Shown here: piece by piece, positions 36,346 through 46,573 of the stretch
How positions within the stretch are numbered: position 1 is the stretch's first letter
Layout: each line of letters begins with the position of its first letter
Assembly: GCF_038051945.1 (NCBI RefSeq)
Contig: NZ_CP150302.1
Span: forward strand, 186,001-250,000
Direction: 5' to 3'
DNA from: Paenibacillus sp. FSL H3-0469
GTDB taxonomy: Bacteria; Bacillota; Bacilli; Paenibacillales; Paenibacillaceae
DNA: 64,000 nt
The notes under the pieces: generated by a model
Seen by the model: the letters and a program-made list of their open reading frames with translations, nothing else
What the model was told of the DNA's origin: nothing
Databases searched by the model: none
Made by a program: the position numbers and the translations under genes

Positions 36346-37329
36346 ATGACATCAACCATTAGAGTAGGGATCGTCGGATACGGAAATTTGGGCAAAGGGG
36401 TACAGCAGGCCATTACGCAGAACGCCGATATGGAGCTGGTAGCCGTATTTACCCGCAGAGATCCGCAGCAGCTGGCAGACATCACAGGAACGCTTACCGA
36501 GCACATCTCAGCCGCTGAGCAGTACATAGGCAAGATTGATGTAATGATTCTGTGCGGCGGTTCAGCGACAGATCTGCCGGAGCAGACTCCGCAGCTGGCC
36601 CGGTTGTTCAATACGGTGGACAGCTTTGACACGCATGCCAAAATCCCCGATTTCTTTGCTGCGGTGGACAAGTCCGCCCGCGAAGGCGGCAGCGTAAGTG
36701 TGATCTCCACAGGCTGGGACCCTGGAATGTTCTCCATGAACCGGCTGCTGATGCAGTCCATCCTGCCGGTAGGCGAGGATTATACGTTCTGGGGTACGGG
36801 AGTCAGCCAAGGGCATTCGGATGCGATCCGCCGGGTTCCCGGTGTCAAGGCAGGCGTGCAATATACCGTACCGGTCCAGGAGGTTATTGACAGCATTCGC
36901 GGAGGAGAAACCCCGCAGCTGTCCACCCGCGAGAAGCACCGCCGGGAATGCTACATAGTGGCTGAAGCAGGAGCTGACCGTGATGCCATTACCCGGACGA
37001 TTGTGGAGATGCCGAACTATTTCGCCGATTATGATACAACGGTCAACTTTGTGTCGGCAGAAGAGCTTGCCGAGAAGCATTCCGGCATGCCGCATGGCGG
37101 ATTCGTAATCCGCAGCGGAGTGACTGGGGGCGGAAGTAAGCAGATTGCCGAATTCGGACTGAAGCTGGACAGCAACCCTGAATTCACAGCCAGCGTCCTG
37201 GCCGCCTATGCCCGCGCTGCTGTGCGCCTGAAGCAGGAAGGCCAGACAGGAGCCAAGACGGTATTCGACATTCCGCTCGGACACCTCTCTCCAAGATCTG
37301 CTGAGGAGCTGCGGCGCGAGCTGCTGTAG
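36346..37329 (+). CDS. ddh: meso-Diaminopimelate dehydrogenase
   Basis: The 327-residue protein starts with a dinucleotide-binding loop IRVGIVGYGNLGKGVQ, followed by TRRDPQQL for NADP binding, and has the family's ILCGGSATDLPEQTPQ, STGWDPGMFSMNR and GTGVSQGHSDAIRRVPGV motifs, the last forming the DAP-binding site. It makes meso-DAP from tetrahydrodipicolinate in one step, feeding peptidoglycan and lysine synthesis, and bypasses the acetylase pathway. AGGGAGGA precedes the ATG. It is a one-gene unit with its own promoter and terminator. Confidence 0.93.
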   Translation: MTSTIRVGIVGYGNLGKGVQQAITQNADMELVAVFTRRDPQQLADITGTLTEHISAAEQYIGKIDVMILCGGSATDLPEQTPQLARLFNTVDSFDTHAKIPDFFAAVDKSAREGGSVSVISTGWDPGMFSMNRLLMQSILPVGEDYTFWGTGVSQGHSDAIRRVPGVKAGVQYTVPVQEVIDSIRGGETPQLSTREKHRRECYIVAEAGADRDAITRTIVEMPNYFADYDTTVNFVSAEELAEKHSGMPHGGFVIRSGVTGGGSKQIAEFGLKLDSNPEFTASVLAAYARAAVRLKQEGQTGAKTVFDIPLGHLSPRSAEELRRELL

Positions 37330-37342
37330 GCAACAATGAATG

Positions 37343-37388
37343 GAGCTGTCCCAAAGCCATGAAATGGCTGCTTGGGGCAGCTTTTTAT
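37343..37388 (+). terminator. Terminator of ddh
   Basis: AGCTGTCCCAA..GCCAT pairs with ATGGC..TTGGGGCAGCT, followed by a T-run; similar in core to 26833-26880. Confidence 0.85.
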
Positions 37389-37605
37389 TTTGGAGTAGAC
37401 TCAACGTGAGCACTTGGGAGGACGCTCCGCTTGTCCACAATTGTTCTGCCCGCTCTGCTGTTTAAGCGGGAGACGACTCGTCCATCCTTAAAAAAGAAAA
37501 CTATGGAGGGAGGGCATTTGTGTAAAGCTGTGTTGCCTTAAAAGGCTACGCTTTAGTTATACGCTGAATGAAAGAACCGGAAAGCGTGTTTACAACTGAA
37601 GTGCC

Positions 37606-37809
37606 GAAAGCTGTCTGGAGGGTTGAATGAGAGGGAGAAATCCCTTTGATAGGGCCAGAAGTTGGCTGGAGGGTTGAATGAGAGGGATAAATCCCTTTGG
37701 TGGGATCGCGTGTGGCTGTAGGTGAGTAATGAGGTGCATTAGTGCACCTGAATCCGCCGGAAGTCAGCTAAATGAGCGAATAAGGAGCATTAATGCACCT
37801 GAAAGTCCA
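37606..37809. repeat. Four tandem ~51-bp units with a changing hairpin
   Basis: Units begin near 37606, 37658, 37708 and 37760. Each has a GAAG..GCTGGAGGGTTGAATGAG-like half and then a hairpin. The hairpins (starting 37632, 37683, 37732 and 37783) read AGGGAGAAATCCCT, AGGGATAAATCCCT, AGGTGCATTAGTGCACCT and AGGAGCATTAATGCACCT: the arms change together, so pairing is largely kept. The rest of the 37330-37898 interval contains two terminators and, between 37389 and 37605, nothing I can name. No gene is supported here. Confidence 0.75.
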
Positions 37810-37830
37810 GAACCCTGCCTTTTACACAAA

Positions 37831-37872
37831 AAAAGAGGTGTCCCCCAGCCAAATGGCTTAGGGACACCTCTT
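37831..37872 (-). terminator. Terminator of gdhA
   Basis: On the minus strand AAGAGGTGTCCC..AGCC pairs with GGCT..GGGACACCTCTT and runs into a seven-base T-run. Confidence 0.88.
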
Positions 37873-37898
37873 CTTGTATCAATTGAGTCTATAGCAGG

Positions 37899-39326
<1,428 letters not shown>

Positions 39327-39347
39327 TTAATTAGAATTTAAAAGAAT

Positions 39348-39375
39348 TCTATAAAACCTGACATCAATTTGCCAA
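39348..39375 (-). promoter_or_regulatory. Sigma-A promoter of gdhA
   Basis: TTGGCA (39375-39370) and TATAGA (39353-39348) are 16 bases apart on the minus strand, giving a leader of about 60 bases. Confidence 0.6.
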
Positions 39376-39549
39376 TCAATTATTTTTGGCAGAGTCATTA
39401 AGAAATTCTATGAACCTTACATACTATGCAAGCTAAATGCGGCAGAATGTTAATAAACCTCTGGTCAATTCAGGATTGCAGTTCCCTTTAAATAGGGTAT
39501 ATATAAATATTGGAAACAGCATAAAGCATTGAGAGAGAGGCGGAAGCAT

Positions 39550-40212
39550 ATGCACTTATTATCTGTAGCAGAATTAGTAGATGTGGAGAATCATGCCTGG
39601 GAAGAGATCAGGGAGCTGCTGAGCCAAGGGCCGCGAACCTACCGGCTGGAGGCCGCAGAGCCGGAGGCAGCCGCGCTGACGCTCGTCCGTCTGCAGGTAA
39701 GTACGAGGTCTTATCTGGGAGCCATTGCCTATGAAGCCGGAGGTATTATCTTCGAGCATGGCTGGATTACCTTGCTTGGCGCTGGAGCAGAAGGGGTCTG
39801 CGGCAGTCTTGCTTCCTGGAACGGTCTGGGTGATGCAGAGGATACAGTCCCGCTGCCGGGTGTGCTGATTGTAGCATATGATGCGGCCGGAGGCTTCTTC
39901 GGCCTGGATACCGGGCGGTTCGGACAGAGCGGGCATATCTATTATTATGCCCCCGATGCGCTAGAATGGGAGACGACGGAATTAACCTATTCGGGCTTCA
40001 TCGGCTGGCTGGCGGAAGGTGACCTGGATCTGTTCTATGAAACGTTCCGCTGGGAAGGATGGGAAGAGGAGACACAGAAGCTTGCGCCGGATCAGGTCTT
40101 CGGGTATTACCCGCCGCTCTGGACGGATAAGGGCAGCGGCTCGGCCAGCAGCAAAGCACCGGTCTCTATTCTAGAGGCATGGCGGGCAGCAAGAAGTGCA
40201 GGTGCTGAATGA
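39550..40212 (+). CDS. DUF2625 domain protein
   Basis: ATG 39550 follows GAGAGAGGCGG; an upstream in-frame start lies inside that site. The 220-residue protein matches DUF2625 in order: DVENHAWEEIRELL, ILGAGAEG-like GWITLLGAGAEGVCGSLASWN, VAYDAAGGFFGLD, then YYYAPDALEWETTELTYSGFIGWLAEGDLDLFYE and FRWEGWEEE. The function of the family is unknown to me; it is cytoplasmic with no signal peptide. It shares 4 bases (ATGA) with a phosphoesterase gene, so the two are translated together. A TTGCAG/TATATA promoter lies near 39476-39503. Confidence 0.8.
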   Translation: MHLLSVAELVDVENHAWEEIRELLSQGPRTYRLEAAEPEAAALTLVRLQVSTRSYLGAIAYEAGGIIFEHGWITLLGAGAEGVCGSLASWNGLGDAEDTVPLPGVLIVAYDAAGGFFGLDTGRFGQSGHIYYYAPDALEWETTELTYSGFIGWLAEGDLDLFYETFRWEGWEEETQKLAPDQVFGYYPPLWTDKGSGSASSKAPVSILEAWRAARSAGAE

Positions 40213-41057
40213 AGCGGCGTAAGGCTGAACGCGGGCAGCTTAGAGTCTTACGGGTAGCGGAAGAACCGCTGGAGGTGGTCCCCTTTGTCAGTGCAGCGCC
40301 CGGCAGCCAGGGAATAATATATAGTGGGCTTCCGATATATCCGGGAGAAATGCAAGGACTGCCGGAAGAGTTGAAGGTGCTGATCGTCGCATCCGATCTT
40401 CAGGGAGTTGCCTTGTCTGACGATGGAGATTACGGCGATCTATTGGTGGGTGAGAAGCTTGCTGCCACACTGGAAGGTTTGCTTCTCCGCCATATGCCGG
40501 ATGTCCGCCCGGATCAGGTGCTGGTCTGTTTATGCGGCGATCTATATGGAGACACTGCAGTAAGAGGTTCTAGCGGTGATCCGCTGCCGGTATGGCGGTC
40601 CTTCCGCCGCAGATTCGGTACGGTATTCGGCGTGAACGGCAACCACGATCTTCTGACTTCGGAAGGCGAAGCTGAGCTTGCCTCCACACCGGGAATACAT
40701 CTGTTCACCGAACCGGCGGTCCTGCGCCATGAGAATATGCTTATCGCTGGACTTGGAGGCGTCACGGGAAGAGCAGGCCGGCCGAACCGCACGCCGGAGA
40801 AGGAGTATCTGGAGAGACTAGAGGGGCTGCTGCAACGCGGACCCGATCTGCTGCTGCTGCACCAGAGCCCTGACCTTCCTGGAGCAGGGCTACCGGGACA
40901 TGCAGGCATCCGCGAGCGGCTGGAAGCCGGGCCGGAGGTACTGGTCTGCAGCGGGCATGTTCACTGGGACCAGCCGCTGGCGGAGCTGGACAACGGTGTC
41001 CAGCTTCTGAATACAGACGGAAGGGTGCTGGTATTCACAGCCGCAGGCCTGTGCTAA
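40209..41057 (+). CDS. Metallophosphoesterase with a variant first motif
   Basis: The 282-residue protein has most calcineurin-like motifs: CLCGDLYGD, GVNGNHDLL, LLLHQSPDL and CSGHVHWDQPL. The first motif, usually D-x-H, reads SDLQG, so one metal-binding His is replaced by Gln. It is fused by ATGA overlap to the DUF2625 gene, and both probably act on the same process. The substrate is unknown. The following gene begins after a separate promoter. Confidence 0.8.
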   Translation: MKRRKAERGQLRVLRVAEEPLEVVPFVSAAPGSQGIIYSGLPIYPGEMQGLPEELKVLIVASDLQGVALSDDGDYGDLLVGEKLAATLEGLLLRHMPDVRPDQVLVCLCGDLYGDTAVRGSSGDPLPVWRSFRRRFGTVFGVNGNHDLLTSEGEAELASTPGIHLFTEPAVLRHENMLIAGLGGVTGRAGRPNRTPEKEYLERLEGLLQRGPDLLLLHQSPDLPGAGLPGHAGIRERLEAGPEVLVCSGHVHWDQPLAELDNGVQLLNTDGRVLVFTAAGLC

Positions 41058-41077
41058 ACGTGCGCTTGTCCGTAAAC

Positions 41078-41106
41078 TTTACAAACAGCATCGGAATAGG
41101 TATAAT
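41078..41106 (+). promoter_or_regulatory. Sigma-A promoter of the Usp/KdpD-like gene
   Basis: TTTACA and a perfect TATAAT are separated by 17 bases. Transcription would start near 41113, upstream of a leader hairpin. Confidence 0.75.
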
Positions 41107-41137
41107 TTAAGTATATTTCAGGGTTTGAAACAACAGA

Positions 41138-41167
41138 GAGGGGCCTAACGCCATTAGGCTCCTTTTG
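41138..41167 (+). terminator. Leader hairpin, possible attenuator before the Usp-like gene
   Basis: GGGGCCTAA pairs with TTAGGCTCC (nine pairs, one G-T) around CGCCA and is followed by TTTT. It lies inside the leader of the promoter at 41078, so it would end that transcript early unless regulated. No known riboswitch core was recognised beside it. Confidence 0.55.
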
Positions 41168-41201
41168 TATTTCCACCCATGTTAACAGGAGGGCGAAAGT
41201 C

Positions 41202-41828
41202 ATTCACAAGGAAAAGATTATGGTATGTGTTCATTATGGGCCGCATGGGGAGCGTCTAATCCGGCGTGGTGTCGAGCTATCTGAGATGCTTGGGGCACCG
41301 CTCTATGTGCTTAATGTGGATAGTTCGGACAGCGATGAATATAATCATAGCAAAGAAATGTATATGGCTGTCTGGAAGCGTCTGGCGGAAGAAGCCGGGG
41401 CAGAATTTATGGTCCGCAAACGCCGGGGCCGCAAGACAACGGATGTTATTGTTGAAGCTGCAGAAGAGAAAGAGGTCACTCAGATCATTATTGGCCAATC
41501 CGCCCAGACCTTGTGGCAGGAGCTGACCAAACGCAACTTTGTCAATGAGCTGATCAGCAAGATGAATATGATGGATCTGCATGTCGTTGCAGTTCAGCGT
41601 ATGCGCGCCGGTCTCGAAGAGACCCATGAAGAAGGCGTAATCTCTTATCTGGTGAAGAATGAGGGAGTATACCAGCTCAGCGATGAGCCGGAAGGCGACG
41701 ATTACATCAAAGGCAAATTTTTTCATGAATTGCACACAGAATTTGAGAATGGCTTGTTCAAAATTGAGCAAGATGGTAAAGCGAGATATTTGCATATCTG
41801 TGAAGGAACGCTGACCGAGCCATTATAA
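41202..41828 (+). CDS. Universal stress / KdpD sensor-like protein, apparent ATT start
   Basis: AGGAGGG (41187-41193) points with 8 bases spacing to ATT 41202, while the first ATG (41220) is 26 bases away and has no site. The ATT start adds IHKEKI, making the usual first strand KIMVCVHYGPHGERLIRRGVELSE of a Usp domain as found in KdpD. Residues 40-120 continue the Usp fold with ATP-loop-like QIIIGQSAQT. The last 70 residues are unfamiliar. It may sense nucleotides or ionic stress and sits directly upstream of the mrp sodium/proton antiporter operon. Confidence 0.72.
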   Translation: MHKEKIMVCVHYGPHGERLIRRGVELSEMLGAPLYVLNVDSSDSDEYNHSKEMYMAVWKRLAEEAGAEFMVRKRRGRKTTDVIVEAAEEKEVTQIIIGQSAQTLWQELTKRNFVNELISKMNMMDLHVVAVQRMRAGLEETHEEGVISYLVKNEGVYQLSDEPEGDDYIKGKFFHELHTEFENGLFKIEQDGKARYLHICEGTLTEPL

Positions 41829-41901
41829 CCGGCTCTTGTTTTCAGGAAGTAAGTACCAGCGTTCACAACCCAAATTGTAGAATGAAAAAGGAGGCTTGCC
41901 T

Positions 41902-44760
41902 TTGCTGCATATAACCGTTCTTGTTCCGTTTCTCCTGGCCCTGATGATAGCGCTTCTGCGCGGGAGGATGCGAAAGCTCCATAGAGGATGGCTTGTATTA
42001 GCCGCACCGCTGGCGTTATTCATATATTTCTTGACCCGGATTCCAGTCATCAAGGGAGGGGAGCTCGGATACGAGACCCTGTCCTGGATTCCTTCCCTTG
42101 GGATTGATCTGGTCTTCCATCTCGATGGATTAAGCTTGCTGTTCGCCTTGTTAATTACGGGCATGGGTACTCTGGTCTTTATCTATTCCATATTTTATCT
42201 CGATAAACGCAAGGAAGAGCTGACGCCGTTCTATGTATATCTGCTGTTATTCATGGGGGCGATGCTTGGAGTTGTGCTGTCCGATAATCTTATGGTGTTA
42301 TACGGATTCTGGGAGCTAACGAGTGTCTCGTCGTTCCTTCTGATCGCCTACTGGCACCGGAGACAGAAATCACGCTATGGCGCACAAAAGTCCATGCTGA
42401 TTACCGTCTTCGGCGGTCTGGCGATGTTCGCAGGCTTCCTGATGCTGTATGTGATGACGGGTACGTTCAGTATCCGCGAGATCTGGAGCCAGGTGGGCGA
42501 TATCAGCGGAGAGACGCTGTTCATTCCTGCGATGCTGCTTATTCTGCTGGGTGCCTTCACCAAATCGGCCCAGTTCCCCTTCCATATCTGGCTGCCTGAT
42601 GCGATGGAAGCGCCGACTCCGGTCAGTGCGTATCTGCACTCGGCAACCATGGTCAAAGCCGGTTTATATCTGGTAGCACGTTTCAGCCCGGTGTTCGCGG
42701 GGCAACATGAGTGGTTTTGGATTGTGTCGGGTGTCGGCCTGATCACCTTGATCTATGGATCGATCCAGGCGATGAAGCAGACGGACCTGAAGGCTCTGTT
42801 AGCCTATTCTACAATCAGTCAGCTTGGACTGATTATGGGATTACTCGGTATGGGTTCAGCCGCGTCCTTCTACACAGGGGAAGAGGCTGTATTCTATACC
42901 GCCGCAACAACGGCAGCCCTATTTCATTTAATTAATCATGCCATATTCAAAGGTTCGCTCTTCATGGTGGTCGGAATTGTCGACCATGAGACGAATACCC
43001 GTGATCTGCGCAAGCTCGGCGGTCTGGTGTCTCTGATGCCGGTCACCTTCACGCTGGCGTTGATCGGCAGCTTCTCGATGGCGGGTCTTCCGCCGTTTGC
43101 CGGATTCCTGAGCAAGGAAATGTTCTTCACGGCTGTGCTGAATATCAGACAGCTGGATATCTTCAGCCCGGGGGCCTTCTTCACCCTCTTCCCGGTGCTG
43201 GCGTGGATTGCAAGCATATTTACCTTTGCATACAGCATGATTATGGTCTTCCAAACCTTCTTCGGCAAATATCAGCCGGAGAAGCTGGACAAAAAGCCGC
43301 ATGAAGCGCCCTTCGGCCTTCTGCTTCCGCCAGTGATTCTGGCATTACTGGCCGTAGTCACCGGCTTCTTCCCCAATATACTGTCGAAGTCACTGATCGT
43401 GCCGGGGATGAATGCGATTCATCCGCAGATTGCCGCCAGCTCGCCTTTTTATGTGAATATCTATTTCTGGCACGGGTTCACCGCCGAGGTCTGGATGACG
43501 CTGGGTGTGATCCTTCTGGGGATTATCGTATACCGCGTATACGGCCGGTTCAGTCTGGTCGAGAAGGAATGGCGCACCGGACTAACGCTGACCCACGTGT
43601 ATGACGGGAGTATCCGTCTCGTGGAGAGCGTATCCCGTGCAGTGACAGGCCTGTACATGACAGGTTCAATGCGTCATTATCTGATGTACATTTTCACCCT
43701 GATTATCGCCGTTGTCGGCGGCACGATGCTGTACTCGGAAGGCATTACGTTCGGCCAGGGGCAATATGCTCCGGTCACATTCTTTGAAGTTGTTGCGGTA
43801 CTGGTCCTGCTGACAGGCGCGCTTGCCATTCCGTTTGCCAAGTCCAGAGTCTCAGCGATTCTGATGACGGGAATGGTCGGTTACATGGTGACGCTGCTGT
43901 TCATCCTGTTCCGTGCACCCGATCTGGCCCTCACCCAGATGATTGTCGAGGTGGTCTCCGTTACGCTGTTCCTGCTCTGCTTCCGGCATCTGCCGAAGCT
44001 GAAGCGGGAGAAGGTGAAGCTGCGGGTCAAGGTACCCAAGCTGATCATCGCCTTAGGCTTCGGGATCACGATGACGCTGGTGGCGCTGGCGGCGCTCGGC
44101 AGCAGTCCGTTCGAGTCTATCTCAACCTACTATGTGGAGAATAGTTACAAGCTTGGCGGCGGCAAGAACATCGTCAATGTCCTGCTGGTGGACTTCCGCG
44201 GCTTCGATACCATGTTCGAAATTACGGTGCTGGGGCTGGCATCGCTGGCCATCTACTCGATGATCAAGCTACAGCTGGAGCAGGATCATACGCCTGTTCT
44301 GACCAGAAGCAAACCGGAGTCCTTCACGCGCCGCTATACCCGCAGCAATGATGTATTGCTGCAATCGGTGGCAAAAGTAGCCTTCGTGATCATCATCACG
44401 TTCTCCCTGTACCTGTTCTTCGCCGGTCATAATCAGCCGGGCGGCGGCTTTATCGGAGCCTTGATGGCTGCTGCGGCGCTTGTACTGATTGCGATTGCCT
44501 TCGGCACGGAGTTTGTAGAGAAGGTACTGCCGGTCGATTACCGCAAGTTAATCGCAGTCGGGATTATGATCGCTTTTCTCACCGGAATCGGTTCCTTTGT
44601 CTTCGATGTTCCGTTCCTGACCCAAGCCTTCGGCTACTTCGAACTGCCGGTCATGGGCAAGACGGAGCTAACCACGGCGATGCTGTTCGATCTGGGAGTT
44701 TACCTCTCGGTGATCGGTGTCACGATGAATATTATCTTTACGGTCGGGAGGGATAACTAA
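41902..44760 (+). CDS. mrpA: Na+/H+ antiporter subunits A and B, fused (MrpAB), TTG start
   Basis: AAAAAGGAGG lies 7 bases before TTG 41902; TTG 41896 is too close. The protein of 952 residues is a full MrpA (NuoL-like core with FHLDGLSLLFALLITGMG, KSAQFPFHIWLPDAMEAPTPVSAYLHSATMVKAG, and the MrpA-specific C-terminal part with APDLALTQMIVEVVSV) joined to a MrpB domain (from about residue 810: FVIIITFSLYLFFAGHNQPGGGFIGAL). It forms the proton and sodium path of the Mrp complex and supports sodium, alkali and pH tolerance. First gene of mrpAB-C-D-E-F-G. Confidence 0.93.
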   Translation: MLHITVLVPFLLALMIALLRGRMRKLHRGWLVLAAPLALFIYFLTRIPVIKGGELGYETLSWIPSLGIDLVFHLDGLSLLFALLITGMGTLVFIYSIFYLDKRKEELTPFYVYLLLFMGAMLGVVLSDNLMVLYGFWELTSVSSFLLIAYWHRRQKSRYGAQKSMLITVFGGLAMFAGFLMLYVMTGTFSIREIWSQVGDISGETLFIPAMLLILLGAFTKSAQFPFHIWLPDAMEAPTPVSAYLHSATMVKAGLYLVARFSPVFAGQHEWFWIVSGVGLITLIYGSIQAMKQTDLKALLAYSTISQLGLIMGLLGMGSAASFYTGEEAVFYTAATTAALFHLINHAIFKGSLFMVVGIVDHETNTRDLRKLGGLVSLMPVTFTLALIGSFSMAGLPPFAGFLSKEMFFTAVLNIRQLDIFSPGAFFTLFPVLAWIASIFTFAYSMIMVFQTFFGKYQPEKLDKKPHEAPFGLLLPPVILALLAVVTGFFPNILSKSLIVPGMNAIHPQIAASSPFYVNIYFWHGFTAEVWMTLGVILLGIIVYRVYGRFSLVEKEWRTGLTLTHVYDGSIRLVESVSRAVTGLYMTGSMRHYLMYIFTLIIAVVGGTMLYSEGITFGQGQYAPVTFFEVVAVLVLLTGALAIPFAKSRVSAILMTGMVGYMVTLLFILFRAPDLALTQMIVEVVSVTLFLLCFRHLPKLKREKVKLRVKVPKLIIALGFGITMTLVALAALGSSPFESISTYYVENSYKLGGGKNIVNVLLVDFRGFDTMFEITVLGLASLAIYSMIKLQLEQDHTPVLTRSKPESFTRRYTRSNDVLLQSVAKVAFVIIITFSLYLFFAGHNQPGGGFIGALMAAAALVLIAIAFGTEFVEKVLPVDYRKLIAVGIMIAFLTGIGSFVFDVPFLTQAFGYFELPVMGKTELTTAMLFDLGVYLSVIGVTMNIIFTVGRDN

Positions 44761-45095
44761 TGGAGATCCTTATTGCCCTGGCGATCGGTGTCTTGTTTAC
44801 CGTAGGTGTCTATCTGGTCCTGTCCAAAAGTCTGCTCCGCATCCTGCTTGGGACCACGCTGCTGACTCATGGCGTTCATCTGCTGCTGTTGACGATGGCC
44901 GGCCTGAAGACGGGCGCTTCACCTCTGCTTGGTGAGAATGCGGACAGTTATGTCGATCCGCTGCCGCAGGCGCTTATCCTGACTTCCATTGTAATCAGCT
45001 TTGGGGTATCCGCGTTCTTCATCGTTCTGGCCTACCGGGCTTACCGCTCGGCGGGGACGGATGATGTGGAAGGAAGCAAGGGGGAGAGACCATGA
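44760..45095 (+). CDS. mrpC: Na+/H+ antiporter subunit C (NuoK-like)
   Basis: 111 residues with three membrane helices and the NuoK-like Glu/Leu pattern GVYLVLSKSLLRILLGTTLLTHGVHLLLL, then DPLPQALILTSIVISFGVSAF, a hallmark of MrpC. Its start overlaps the mrpA stop by one base (TAATG), so the two are translationally coupled. Confidence 0.93.
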   Translation: MEILIALAIGVLFTVGVYLVLSKSLLRILLGTTLLTHGVHLLLLTMAGLKTGASPLLGENADSYVDPLPQALILTSIVISFGVSAFFIVLAYRAYRSAGTDDVEGSKGERP

Positions 45096-46573
45096 ACAAC
45101 CTGCTGGTACTGCCTTTGCTGATTCCGGCCTTTACGGCGGTCATCCTGATTTTTCTGAAAGAGAAAGTGAAGCTGCAGCGTATCCTCAGTGCCATCAGTG
45201 TGCTGGTGAACATCGCAGTAGCGCTTATCATTGTGTACCAGGTCCGTACGGACGGGATTCAAACGCTGTATATGGGAGGATGGCTACCGCCTTACGGCAT
45301 CGTCTTCGTAGCTGACATGTTCGCAGCGCTGCTCGTCTTGACGACTGCGGTGGTAGGGGCAGCTTGTCTGTTCTTCTCCTTCGCAAGCATCGGTGAGGAG
45401 CGGGAACGTTTCTACTATTATACGTTCTTCCATTTCCTGCTCACCGGCGTGTTCGGCTCGTTCCTGACGGGTGACCTGTTCAACCTGTTTGTCTGCTTCG
45501 AGGTGCTGCTGGTTGCTTCCTACGCCATGATTGTCTTGGGTGGAACCAAGGTACAGCTGCGCGAGACGCTCAAGTATATCCTTGTCAACGTAATTTCCTC
45601 CACCTTGTTCGTAGCGGCGATTGCCTATTTGTACGCTGCGACAGGCACGCTTAATATGGCTCATCTGGCCATCCGTGTGGGAGAGGCCGGGCAGGGCGGA
45701 GTGATGAATGTGATTGCCGTGCTTCTGCTGCTGGTGTTCTCGCTCAAAGCAGGTCTGCTGTTATTCTTCTGGCTGCCGGATTCGTACAGTGCTCCTCCGC
45801 AAGCGGTAAGGGCATTGTTCGGCGCACTGCTTACCAAGGTGGGGCTGTATGCCATCACCAGAACGTTCTCGCTGATTTTTGTACATGATATGGGCTTGAC
45901 CCATTCGCTGATCGGCTGGATGGCAGGGGCCACTATGATTCTTGGAGCCATAGGGGCGCTCGCCTATAATGATCTAAGCCGGATCTTCAATTATAATATT
46001 GTCATCAGTGTCGGCTTCATCGCCTTCGGCATCTCCGTGGCTACCCAGGATTCGCTTAGCGGGGTTGTATTCTATCTGATGCACGATATGGTTGCCAAGG
46101 CGCTCCTGTTCTTCCTGGGCGGGCTGATTGTCGCGGCTTCGGGGACGGAGCAGCTCAGGCTGATGGGCGGTCTGATACGCCGGTATCCGTGGACGGGCTG
46201 GATGTTCTTCGTCCTGACGCTGGCGCTGGTCGGTGTTCCTCCGCTTAGCGGTTTTGCCGGGAAGGTCATGATGGTCCGCAGCGGCTTCGGAGAGCAGCAC
46301 ACTGTGCTTGCGCTCATCGCCTTGGCTTCCAGCTTCGTGGTTTTGTATTCGCTGATCAAAGTGTTCCAGCAGGTATTCTGGGGGGGCGAGAAGAGCGATG
46401 AAGAAATCCGCCCTCTCCGCTACAAAGCGATGATGGTACCGGCTGCTGTGCTGTTTGTTCTAGTCATCCTAATGGGTATTGGCGCTGAGCTGGTGAACGG
46501 CTATGTAATACATGCCGGCGCAGTCCTCGCTGATCCGGCAGCGTACATTAATGCTGTCATAAGGAGTCGATGA
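45092..46573 (+). CDS. mrpD: Na+/H+ antiporter subunit D (NuoL/M/N-like)
   Basis: 493 residues with about 14 membrane helices. The conserved membrane glutamate lies in FNLFVCFEVLLVASYAM, and the lysine in LLVFSLKAGLLLFFWLPDSYSAPP. It is the second proton-pumping type subunit of the Mrp complex. The start overlaps mrpC by 4 bases. Confidence 0.94.
   Translation: MNNLLVLPLLIPAFTAVILIFLKEKVKLQRILSAISVLVNIAVALIIVYQVRTDGIQTLYMGGWLPPYGIVFVADMFAALLVLTTAVVGAACLFFSFASIGEERERFYYYTFFHFLLTGVFGSFLTGDLFNLFVCFEVLLVASYAMIVLGGTKVQLRETLKYILVNVISSTLFVAAIAYLYAATGTLNMAHLAIRVGEAGQGGVMNVIAVLLLLVFSLKAGLLLFFWLPDSYSAPPQAVRALFGALLTKVGLYAITRTFSLIFVHDMGLTHSLIGWMAGATMILGAIGALAYNDLSRIFNYNIVISVGFIAFGISVATQDSLSGVVFYLMHDMVAKALLFFLGGLIVAASGTEQLRLMGGLIRRYPWTGWMFFVLTLALVGVPPLSGFAGKVMMVRSGFGEQHTVLALIALASSFVVLYSLIKVFQQVFWGGEKSDEEIRPLRYKAMMVPAAVLFVLVILMGIGAELVNGYVIHAGAVLADPAAYINAVIRSR

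Noticed and set aside
36562..37440. 292-aa minus-strand frame over ddh
   Set aside because: Shadow of ddh; it also crosses the ddh terminator.
37389..37605. Possible small genes between ddh and the second array
   Set aside because: No open frame with a ribosome binding site and protein-like composition was found.
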